Source of the DNA: Sulfurimonas sp.
GTDB taxonomy: Bacteria; Campylobacterota; Campylobacteria; Campylobacterales; Sulfurimonadaceae
DNA length: 29,966 nucleotides
NCBI RefSeq assembly: GCF_023229025.1
Contig: NZ_JALOAA010000026.1
Location: forward strand, 1-29,966
Direction of reading: 5' to 3'
Shown: piece by piece, positions 23,503 through 29,966 of the stretch
Position numbering within the stretch: the stretch's first letter is position 1
How the letters are laid out: each line of letters opens with the position of its first letter
Notes under the pieces: generated by a model
What the model saw: the letters and a program-made list of their open reading frames with translations, nothing else
What the model was told of the DNA's origin: nothing
The model's database searches: none
Translations under genes and position numbers: made by a program

Positions 23503-23671
23503 AAAATTTATAATACTATTTAAGTTTCTTAACTAAACAATCATATACATAACAGCACCTAAAGCTTCTCAACTATACAGCACCGCGTAAAATTAATAGT
23601 TTTTGACAATTATAAGCCAAATTTCAAGCTTTGTTTAGCTAAAATAAATACATCAAGATAAAGAGATAATA

Positions 23672-23977
23672 ATGAAAAAAAGTATACTAATTTCACTGCT
23701 TCTAACCTCACTTCTATCAGCTGATAAAGCAGATGGTGAGAAAGTGTTTAAAACTTACTGTTGGGGATGTCATCATCAGCTCTCAGAAGCATTCGGTCCT
23801 TCATTTGCCGAAATAGCATCCAAGCGCTCTTATGATGAGATTCAAGCTTATATTTTAGACCCTGAGTCCATGTATAAAGCTTTTGGATATAAACGAACGG
23901 TAATGACAAAATTAAAATTAACAGATAAAGAGAGAGAAGAAGTCGCAAAATACATTCTCTTGTATAAAGGTAAATAG
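23672..23977 (+). CDS. Small periplasmic c-type cytochrome (NirC-like)
   Basis: A signal peptide (residues 1-16, LLLTSLLSA) is followed by one heme c domain with CWGCHH at about 30-35 and a late Met candidate (TVMTKLKL near 75). The 101-aa length fits small monoheme cytochromes such as NirC or cytochrome c551. The stop is immediately followed by the nirJ ATG, so it is translated with the heme d1 genes. In other denitrifiers NirC donates electrons to NirS or takes part in heme d1 maturation; either fits. The name is by position and size only. Confidence 0.85.
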   Translation: MKKSILISLLLTSLLSADKADGEKVFKTYCWGCHHQLSEAFGPSFAEIASKRSYDEIQAYILDPESMYKAFGYKRTVMTKLKLTDKEREEVAKYILLYKGK

Positions 23978-25099
23978 ATGTTTAGGCTATCAAATCTTAT
24001 ATCTTCTGTTGTAGAGGGGAAGCCGGAGAGAGTCTTAGATGGCTCAATTGCTATATGGAACTTTACAAACCGCTGTAATCTTTCATGTCTTCACTGCTAC
24101 TCAAAATCGACTTTAGATGAGGTTGATACGCTTACAACAGAACAGATTAAAAAGACTATCTTAGAGATGAAAGCAAACGGTGTTAAGTTTATTATCTTCT
24201 CCGGAGGAGAGCCGCTTACAAGAAAAGATCTTTTTGAGATTGCTGACTTTTGTAAAGCAAATGGAATTATCACCTATCTTTCAAGTAACGGTCTCTACTT
24301 TACAAAAGGAAATATACAACGAATAGTAGATACTTTCAACTATGTCGGAGTGAGCATTGATGGAGATGAGCCTACTCATGACTACTTCCGAGGTCTAAAG
24401 GGTGCCTTTAGAGAGACACTCAAAGCAGTCCAGCTTGCAAACGCAACAGGAGCTAAAGTAGGAATCCGTTTTACAATAACAAAGGATACGATTAACTCTT
24501 TAGAGTATATTTTTGATCTTGCAGAGAGAGAGAATATCCCAAAAATATACATATCGCATCTTGTATACTCAGGACGCGGCTTGGATAATCTGAAAATGGA
24601 CCTCTCAAAAGAGCAAAGAAGAGAGGCAGTAGAGTTCATACTAGACAAAGCATTTGAGTATTATGAAACAGGCAGAGATATAGAGATAGTTACCGGAAAT
24701 ATGGAACAAGATGCGATACTATTTTTAAATAGATTTGCAAAGAGATATCCACACCTCAAAGAGAGCATGAGAGAGCGTCTTGTCACTTGGGGAGGAAATA
24801 GTGCAGGCCGAAAACTTCTAAATATAAATAGTGAAGGCGATGTGCGTCCAGATCCATTCTTTCCACTTACAGTCGGAAACATTATAGAGAAAGATTTTGG
24901 CGAAATTTGGCAAAGCGGTGAACTCTTAGATCAGCTGCGTATTCATCCAAGAAAGCAGATTAGCGGTATATGTGCGGAGTGTGAGCAGATAGATATTTGT
25001 AACGGCGGCTCAAGATCAAGAGCTTATGCTATTACCGGCGATTTATGGAGTGAAGATCCATCATGCTACCTAAGTGAGCAAGAAAGAAGGAAAAATTAA
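23978..25099 (+). CDS. nirJ: Heme d1 biosynthesis radical SAM protein NirJ
   Basis: Replaces two propionate side chains of didecarboxysiroheme by keto groups during heme d1 synthesis. The 373-aa protein has the radical SAM CxxxCxxC motif at C33, C37 and C40 (RCNLSCLHC), the FSGGEPL motif near residue 73, and a C-terminal SPASM-like cluster with CAECEQIDICNGG at about 330-342 and a later Cys near the end. The ATG follows the cytochrome stop directly, and the stop TAA overlaps the nirF ATG. It makes 5'-deoxyadenosine as by-product, which the mtnK-mtnA-aldolase operon could help clear. Confidence 0.93.
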   Translation: MFRLSNLISSVVEGKPERVLDGSIAIWNFTNRCNLSCLHCYSKSTLDEVDTLTTEQIKKTILEMKANGVKFIIFSGGEPLTRKDLFEIADFCKANGIITYLSSNGLYFTKGNIQRIVDTFNYVGVSIDGDEPTHDYFRGLKGAFRETLKAVQLANATGAKVGIRFTITKDTINSLEYIFDLAERENIPKIYISHLVYSGRGLDNLKMDLSKEQRREAVEFILDKAFEYYETGRDIEIVTGNMEQDAILFLNRFAKRYPHLKESMRERLVTWGGNSAGRKLLNINSEGDVRPDPFFPLTVGNIIEKDFGEIWQSGELLDQLRIHPRKQISGICAECEQIDICNGGSRSRAYAITGDLWSEDPSCYLSEQERRKN

Positions 25100-26238
25100 T
25101 GAAAATAGATAAAATCATATCGGCTGCTGCTTTAGTAGCAGCCCTTTTTGTAAATGCTCAAGCAAAAGGAGTTAATCCAATATTTGCAGAGCTAAGAGGC
25201 AATGATAAAATATTTGTAGTCGAGAGAGAGAGTAGCTCTCTTGCCGTTATAGAGCAGGGACTAACTAGAAATCATATGCAAGGTATGCATGATATGAATC
25301 ATGGCGTTGTAAAATTTTATGAAAATGATGGTTACGTAATAAGCCGTGACGGTTATATAATAAAATTTGACCCTATAGAAGAAAAAATAATCAAAGAGTA
25401 TAAAACAAGCGATAGTGCTATCGGTTTTACGGTTACTAAAAACTATATAGCCGTTGCAAACTATGCAAAAAAGAGTGTAGATATTTTAGATAGAGACTTA
25501 AACCCTTTACAATCATTTGAAACAAACTCTAAAAATGTCGGCATTAAGCAGTACAAGCACTACCTTGTATTTTCTCAAATGAATAATGACAAAATTACCG
25601 TGTTAAAAGATAAAAACGAAGGTAAAGGTCTTCCTGATTTTGAGATATATAAAGAGTTTGAAGATGTCGGCGTTATGCCTTTTGATGCCATGATAAAAAA
25701 CAACCATTTCATCACCGGTTTTTTCAATAGTGACTTTTATGGAGTTGTAGATCTCGATACTATGACATACTCAAAAATAGATATTTTGCTCGAAGATAGA
25801 AAACCTGTACTAAAAGTTCCGCACTTTGGCTTTTGGAGCATAAGTGACGGACATGTTTTCATACCTGCTGTAGGTAATAATAAAGTTCTTGCATATACTC
25901 CTGACTTTAAATTTGTAAAAAGCATTGAGACAGAAGGACTTCCGGTTTTTACCGCGCTATCTCCTGATCAAAAATATATGGCAGTTACCTTTAGCGGTGA
26001 CAAATTCCCTGTTGTTCAGATTATAGATACTCAAACTCTTGAGATTATCAAAAGATTTGAGTTTGACGGAAAAGTTCTACATGTAAGATGGTCAAATCTT
26101 AGACCTAACCTCTATATATCTGTCAATGACACAAATAAAGTTGCTGTTATAAACACTAAAGAGTGGTACCTCTCACGTGAAATATTCAACATTCAAAAAC
26201 CATCCGGTATATTTATCTACGAAGAGGAAAACAAGTAA
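25099..26238 (+). CDS. nirF: Heme d1 biosynthesis protein NirF
   Basis: A 379-aa propeller protein related to the d1 domain of NirS and required for heme d1 in other denitrifiers. A Sec signal peptide ends at about VNAQA (residue 22), so it acts in the periplasm; it lacks the lipobox seen in some NirF proteins. The core shows repeated propeller strands (VISRDGYIIKFDP, ALSPDQKYMAVTF, VWS-like VRWSNLRPNLYISVND). A Met/His-rich stretch near residues 58-68 (HMQGMHDMNHG) is unusual and could bind heme or metal. There is no CxxCH, so it is not NirN. It overlaps nirJ by one base (TAATG) and nirE by one base. Confidence 0.9.
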   Translation: MKIDKIISAAALVAALFVNAQAKGVNPIFAELRGNDKIFVVERESSSLAVIEQGLTRNHMQGMHDMNHGVVKFYENDGYVISRDGYIIKFDPIEEKIIKEYKTSDSAIGFTVTKNYIAVANYAKKSVDILDRDLNPLQSFETNSKNVGIKQYKHYLVFSQMNNDKITVLKDKNEGKGLPDFEIYKEFEDVGVMPFDAMIKNNHFITGFFNSDFYGVVDLDTMTYSKIDILLEDRKPVLKVPHFGFWSISDGHVFIPAVGNNKVLAYTPDFKFVKSIETEGLPVFTALSPDQKYMAVTFSGDKFPVVQIIDTQTLEIIKRFEFDGKVLHVRWSNLRPNLYISVNDTNKVAVINTKEWYLSREIFNIQKPSGIFIYEEENK

Positions 26239-26978
26239 TGGGTAAGGTCTACTTAACGGGTGCAGGTCCGGGAGATATTGAGCTGTTGACTCTAAAAGCA
26301 CTTAGGGTCATTAAGGAGGCGGATGTAATAATTTATGACCGTTTGGCAAATCCAGATATTTTAAAAGAGGCAAAAAGCGGCTGTGAATTTGTATATGTCG
26401 GAAAAGAAGATGGCAGACATATTATGCCTCAAGATGATATAAATGAAGTAATTTATCAAAATGCTCTTAAGTATGACATCGTTGTGCGCCTTAAAGGTGG
26501 AGATCCATTTGTGTTTGGTCGAGGCGGGGAAGAGGCTCTTTACATTCAAGAAAGAGGTGTTAGATATGAAGTTATCCCCGGGATAACCTCTTCTATTAGC
26601 GCTCCCGCTTATGCCGGTATACCGGTAACTCATCGCGGCGTTTCTGTTAGTTTTAGAGTTGTTACAGGGCATGAGTCTCCAAATAAAAAAGAGTCTCAGA
26701 TTCCTTGGGAGACATTTAAAACTGACGATACAATCGTATTTTTAATGGGTCTTCACAATCTTCCTAAGATAAGCAAAAAGCTTATCGAAATAGGAAAAGC
26801 GAAAGATTATCCATGTGCTGTTATATCAAAAGGAACGACAAAAGATCAAATTGTCGTTATTGGAACCTTAGAAAATATTGTAGAAAAGACTAAAGATGTT
26901 CCAACTCCCGCTCTAATAGTTGTTGGAAGAGTTGTTGAGCTTAGAGAGCAGTTGCAGTGGTTTGAGGAAAATGTCTAA
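26238..26978 (+). CDS. nirE: Uroporphyrinogen-III C-methyltransferase (SUMT; NirE/CobA type)
   Basis: Methylates uroporphyrinogen III twice to precorrin-2, the entry to siroheme and heme d1. The 246-aa protein has the SUMT signatures: VYLTGAGPGDIELLTLKA at the N-terminus, VIIYDRLANPDIL, the VRLKGGDPFVFGRGGEE block, and VIPGITSSISAPAYAGIPVTHRG. Stand-alone methyltransferase without a CysG N-domain; that activity is encoded separately at 14983-15552. Its ATG overlaps the nirF stop and its end overlaps the histidine kinase start by 8 bases. The name nirE is preferred over cobA because of the operon. Confidence 0.93.
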   Translation: MGKVYLTGAGPGDIELLTLKALRVIKEADVIIYDRLANPDILKEAKSGCEFVYVGKEDGRHIMPQDDINEVIYQNALKYDIVVRLKGGDPFVFGRGGEEALYIQERGVRYEVIPGITSSISAPAYAGIPVTHRGVSVSFRVVTGHESPNKKESQIPWETFKTDDTIVFLMGLHNLPKISKKLIEIGKAKDYPCAVISKGTTKDQIVVIGTLENIVEKTKDVPTPALIVVGRVVELREQLQWFEENV

Positions 26979-28497
26979 ACTCCCGGATACAACGCAAGCA
27001 GTTTTAATCGCACCAAAGATATACTGGGTCGGCATGTACCTAGAAAATGATCCTTTTCAGTGTCACCCATACCTAATTGTAAATGGAGATGAATCCATTC
27101 TAATTGATCCGGGCTCTATGATTGAATTTAGTGAAACGGTTAGAAAAATAAAAACTCTTATAGATATGAGAGATATAAAATATATTATTCTTCATCATCA
27201 AGACCCCGACCTTGCAGCAGCTGTACCGGAGATAGAAAAGCTCATTAACAGAGATGACCTTCAAATAGTTACGCACTCCAGAACATCACTCTTAATCAAG
27301 CACTATCTTGTAAGCTCTAGCTACTATAATATTGATCAACATGATAACAAACTAGTGACCTCCAGCGGTTTTAAGCTTGAATTTTTATTAACTCCATACT
27401 GTCACTCTCCCGGAGCGTTTGTCAGTTATGACCCTAACTCAAAAACTCTTTTCTCTGGCGATATATTTGGCGGTCTTGAAGAGTCTTGGGATTTTTATGC
27501 AGATGAGAGCTACTTCTTAAAAGCAAAAAAGTTTCATCAGGAGTATATGCCAAGCAAAGATATCTTTAACTATGCACTTAAGAGAATTGAAAAATTAGAT
27601 ATTGATATGATTGCTCCTCAACATGGCTCTATTATAGAGAAAAAATATATAGCAAAACTAATTCAAGATATGAAAAATCTCGATTGTGGCCTATACATAG
27701 AAGAGAAGTATAATAAAGAGCTAACCGACACTATAGAGGAACTCAGAGAGAAAGAAAAGGCGCTAAAGGAGCATGGTTTATTACTCTTAGAGCAATCAAA
27801 GAGAGCGGAGATTGGAGAGATGATTGGAAATATAGCGCACCAGTGGCGTCAGCCATTGGCAATTATAAACACATCGCTTGCAATACTAAAAGAGAAAAAC
27901 AGAGCAGATATGTTAAATAAAGAGGAGATAACAGATAAGCTTCAAAAGATGGAAAAGCGCGTAATATATCTCTCCGAAACAATAGAAGACTTTATGAATT
28001 ACTACACTCCTGATAGAGAGAAAGCATGGTTTAGTCTAAACGAAGCAATAGAAAAAGCACTTGAGTTGGTAAACTTAAAGGCCAACGAAAGAGGTATTGC
28101 TCTAAATCTACTACTAAAAGATAGCTACAAGGCTTATGGATTGATGAATGAGTTTGTACAGGTAGTCGTCTCAATACTATCAAACATAAACGACCTAATC
28201 TCAATAAACAAAATCACAAATCCAGAGGTAACAATCTCACTGCATGGCGATGATGAGTATATTACTCTAATTATAGAAGATAATTGCGGTGGAATTGATG
28301 AAGAAAATCTAAGTAAACTGTTTGATCCATACTTTACTACAAAACATAAATCAATCGGAACTGGGCTTGGTCTTCATATAGCAAAAATGATTATAGAGGA
28401 GAATATGCACGGAATTTTAGGTGCAAAAAATGTCTACTCTAGCGAGCACAAAAAACTTGGAGCACAATTCAGCATAAAGATAAAAAATGAAAATTGA
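26971..28497 (+). CDS. Cytosolic histidine kinase with N-terminal diiron metallo-beta-lactamase (ODP/flavodiiron-like) sensor
   Basis: I choose the ATG at 26971 (GAGGA upstream), giving 508 aa. Residues about 10-245 form a metallo-beta-lactamase fold of the flavodiiron/oxygen-binding diiron type: H76, D78 and D80 in HHQDPD, a His in PYCHSPGAF, an Asp in FSGDIFGG and a His in PQHGSII. These are the diiron ligands expected, with Leu81 in place of the second His of flavodiiron enzymes. A coiled coil (about 250-290) leads to the H-box IGNIAHQWRQPLAIIN, followed by the ATPase with DNCGGI and GTGLGLHIAK. There is no membrane segment and no flavodoxin domain, so this is a soluble sensor of O2 or NO rather than an enzyme. 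It overlaps nirE and the response regulator gene. Confidence 0.92.
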   Translation: MSKLPDTTQAVLIAPKIYWVGMYLENDPFQCHPYLIVNGDESILIDPGSMIEFSETVRKIKTLIDMRDIKYIILHHQDPDLAAAVPEIEKLINRDDLQIVTHSRTSLLIKHYLVSSSYYNIDQHDNKLVTSSGFKLEFLLTPYCHSPGAFVSYDPNSKTLFSGDIFGGLEESWDFYADESYFLKAKKFHQEYMPSKDIFNYALKRIEKLDIDMIAPQHGSIIEKKYIAKLIQDMKNLDCGLYIEEKYNKELTDTIEELREKEKALKEHGLLLLEQSKRAEIGEMIGNIAHQWRQPLAIINTSLAILKEKNRADMLNKEEITDKLQKMEKRVIYLSETIEDFMNYYTPDREKAWFSLNEAIEKALELVNLKANERGIALNLLLKDSYKAYGLMNEFVQVVVSILSNINDLISINKITNPEVTISLHGDDEYITLIIEDNCGGIDEENLSKLFDPYFTTKHKSIGTGLGLHIAKMIIEENMHGILGAKNVYSSEHKKLGAQFSIKIKNEN

Positions 28498-29176
28498 AAA
28501 AATTAAAGATATATCTATATTGTTAGCAGAGGATGAGACGGAGTTACGAGAGGCTCTCTTGGAGTATTTACAAATATTCTTCCATAGAGTCTATGTTGCA
28601 TCATGCGGGGATGAAGCTTATGATATATATAAGCAGAAGAGACCAAACATTATTTTAACAGATATTAGTATGCCAAATCTTGACGGTCTAGATATGATTG
28701 CCATGATAAGAGAGCATGATAAAGAGAGTAAAATTATTGTTATGAGCGCTCACTCTGATCAAGAAAAACTCCTTCACGCAATAAAGCTTCATCTTGAATC
28801 ATATCTTATCAAACCGATAAAGACTGATGCTCTCAAAAATATTTTACTTGATACCGTTGAGCTTATTCGAAAGACAACTAACCGTGTTTATGTAAGCGAT
28901 ACTACTTATTGGGATTATGATACAGATACGCTTTGGGATAACTCTAAAGAGATAAAGCTTAGAAAAATGGAGCGTCTTCTCTTAAAGCTACTCTTCTCAG
29001 AACCAAATGTCTGTTTCTCAGCAGAAGATATTTTTAAATACCTACATGAGCAAAAAGATGAAAAAAAGTTCTCCTCGCATGCCGTTACTTCTCTTATGAA
29101 GAGAATCCGCATAAAACTGCCTGAGGGAGTAATACACAATATATATGGTTCAGGATATAAAGTTATTCCTATTTAA
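28487..29176 (+). CDS. Response regulator, OmpR-like, partner of the diiron-sensor kinase
   Basis: A 229-aa DNA-binding regulator. The receiver domain (about 8-125) has the acidic pair E15/D16, phospho-acceptor D59 (LTDISMPNLDG), a Ser in MSAHS and Lys in SYLIKPIK. The C-terminal winged helix (about 140-229) has KLRKMERLLLKLL, a recognition-helix region HAVTSLMKRIRIKL and a wing ending GSGYKVIPI. It overlaps the kinase gene by 11 bases. Targets are not known; the adjacent nir and nor genes are the natural guess. Confidence 0.92.
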   Translation: MKIEKIKDISILLAEDETELREALLEYLQIFFHRVYVASCGDEAYDIYKQKRPNIILTDISMPNLDGLDMIAMIREHDKESKIIVMSAHSDQEKLLHAIKLHLESYLIKPIKTDALKNILLDTVELIRKTTNRVYVSDTTYWDYDTDTLWDNSKEIKLRKMERLLLKLLFSEPNVCFSAEDIFKYLHEQKDEKKFSSHAVTSLMKRIRIKLPEGVIHNIYGSGYKVIPI

Positions 29177-29191
29177 GGGTTTTAAAAACCC
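29177..29191. terminator. Small hairpin between convergent genes
   Basis: GGGTTT-TAA-AAACCC directly after the response-regulator stop and directly before the stop of the convergent Sel1 gene. The 6-bp stem is short and no T-run follows in either direction, so termination is only possible, not shown. Confidence 0.3.
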
Positions 29192-29893
29192 CTAATAGTC
29201 TTGAAGCTTATGTTTTTTATATAGCTCCTCTGCCTCTTTACTTCCCTTATCTATCGCTTTTTGTGCCCATTTTTTTGCTTTATTAAACTTCTCTTGTTCA
29301 CAATATATCTCAGCAAGCAGATAATATACACTCTCATCTCCATCTGCTGCGTTTTTCTCAAGCCATTCTGCTGCCTTATCAAAGTTTAACAACTGCATAT
29401 AGACGCGTCCAACATTCTGTTGTGCTATTTTATGTCCGGAGATTGCGGCACTCTCTAGAAGCTCGGCTGATTTTGTAACATTTAAATCAACTCCTTCGCC
29501 ATTATAGTACATTAGTGCCAAGTCATACTTAGCGTTTGTGTTATTTTGCTCAGAGGATTTACTTAGCAGTTTAAAAGCTTTTTTGCTATCTTTTTTTACA
29601 TTATTGCCACGCAGATAAAACATACCCAAATCATACTGTGCATTTGCATTTTCACTCTTTGCCGCTTCTTCGAGCCAATGTATAGATTTTTCAATATCTT
29701 TTTTTGTTCCTAAGCCGTTTGCGTAGAGATAGCTAAGTGCGCTTTGTGCGACTCCGTCACCGCTCTTTGCATTTTTCTCATAAATCTTAAATGCTCTCTC
29801 ATAATCACTCTTTTTAAATGCTTCAAGCGCCTCTTTATTGTCCGCTTGAAGATTTAAAAGCAACATAAACCCCACAATTATAAACTTAAACAT
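29192..29893 (-). CDS. Exported Sel1-like/TPR repeat protein
   Basis: I choose the ATG at 29893 (AAAGGG upstream); a GTG at 29899 would add two residues. A signal peptide (FIIVGFMLLLNLQA) is followed by about five Sel1-like repeats of 36 residues with the usual A..LG.LY..G.GV pattern, for example ALSYLYANGLGTKKDIEKS and LALMYYNGEGVDLNVTKS. The last units are more TPR-like (AEWLEKNAADGDESVYYLL). 233 aa; periplasmic, probably a protein-interaction scaffold. No Cys-disulphide pattern of Helicobacter Hcp proteins is visible. A TATAAT at 29920-29925 (minus strand) is a likely -10. It is convergent to the two-component genes with no evident functional link. Confidence 0.85.
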   Translation of the reverse strand: MFKFIIVGFMLLLNLQADNKEALEAFKKSDYERAFKIYEKNAKSGDGVAQSALSYLYANGLGTKKDIEKSIHWLEEAAKSENANAQYDLGMFYLRGNNVKKDSKKAFKLLSKSSEQNNTNAKYDLALMYYNGEGVDLNVTKSAELLESAAISGHKIAQQNVGRVYMQLLNFDKAAEWLEKNAADGDESVYYLLAEIYCEQEKFNKAKKWAQKAIDKGSKEAEELYKKHKLQDY

Positions 29894-29919
29894 ATTCACC
29901 CTTTTAATATTAATACATT

Positions 29920-29925
29920 ATTATA
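29920..29925 (-). promoter_or_regulatory. -10 promoter element for the Sel1-repeat gene
   Basis: A perfect TATAAT on the minus strand, 26 bases before the ATG at 29893. No good -35 is seen. The remaining bases to the window end show nothing else. Confidence 0.45.
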
Positions 29926-29966
29926 CATTGGACTTTTTAATCTTTTGTAACTGATCTATAATTTTC

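Noticed and set aside
23520..23532. TTAAG-TTT-CTTAA palindrome before the small cytochrome gene
   Set aside because: Spacing and half-sites fit neither TTGAT-N4-ATCAA nor TTAAC-N4-GTTAA, and it is easily produced by chance in AT-rich DNA.
1..29966. CRISPR arrays, tRNA or rRNA genes, insertion sequences, attachment sites
   Set aside because: Reading by eye found no regularly spaced repeats, no cloverleaf sequences, no transposase or integrase and no flanking direct repeats. A covariance-model scan was not possible here, so a small ncRNA could be missed.

Overview
The window is AT-rich, gene-dense chromosomal DNA. It most resembles a free-living denitrifying Campylobacterota (Epsilonproteobacteria), with Sulfurimonas or a close relative as best guess. 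The basis is the family mix: a cytochrome cd1 nitrite reductase and cNOR cluster, histidine kinases with an H-box of the HQWRQPL type, extended -10 promoters lacking clear -35 boxes, and MtnK-type methylthioribose salvage. The assignment rests on recognising protein families; no search was run.

Layout. 1-6045 (minus): a two-partner secretion locus, with the TpsB outer-membrane transporter followed by a very large FhaB/CdiA-like exoprotein whose C-terminus lies beyond the left edge. 6232-7737 (plus): an exported unknown, an SlyD-type prolyl isomerase and a soluble unknown. 7751-12012 (minus): a three-gene salvage operon of methylthioribose kinase, MtnA isomerase and a class II aldolase fused to a short-chain dehydrogenase. 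12079-12279 (plus): a small Cys-rich protein. 12276-14864 (minus): a tightly coupled operon headed by a fused two-domain siroheme decarboxylase, followed by three small membrane proteins (one of only 53 aa) and a Rossmann-fold epimerase-like protein. A perfect FNR-type box at 14910-14923 separates it from the divergent siroheme synthase N-domain gene. 15952-18046 (minus): an MFS permease and a TrpD2-like protein. 18223-18927: a lipoprotein and a small membrane protein, transcribed divergently.

19044-29176 (plus) is the denitrification core. A second perfect FNR box precedes a small membrane protein, norC, norB, another 53-aa membrane protein and nirS. After a hairpin and a gap come a small c-type cytochrome, nirJ, nirF and nirE, and then, overlapping nirE, a cytosolic histidine kinase with an N-terminal diiron metallo-beta-lactamase (ODP/flavodiiron-like) sensor and its response regulator. 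A convergent Sel1-repeat gene closes the window.

How the genes work together: NirE and the siroheme synthase domain make siroheme, the fused decarboxylase trims it, and NirJ and NirF finish heme d1 for NirS. NirS reduces nitrite to NO, and NorBC reduces NO to N2O. Two FNR-type boxes and an O2/NO-sensing-type two-component system supply plausible control. The most interesting points are the diiron-sensor kinase coupled to heme d1 synthesis, the single FNR box placed symmetrically between two heme d1-related operons, the aldolase-dehydrogenase fusion in nucleoside by-product salvage, and several very small, translationally coupled membrane proteins.
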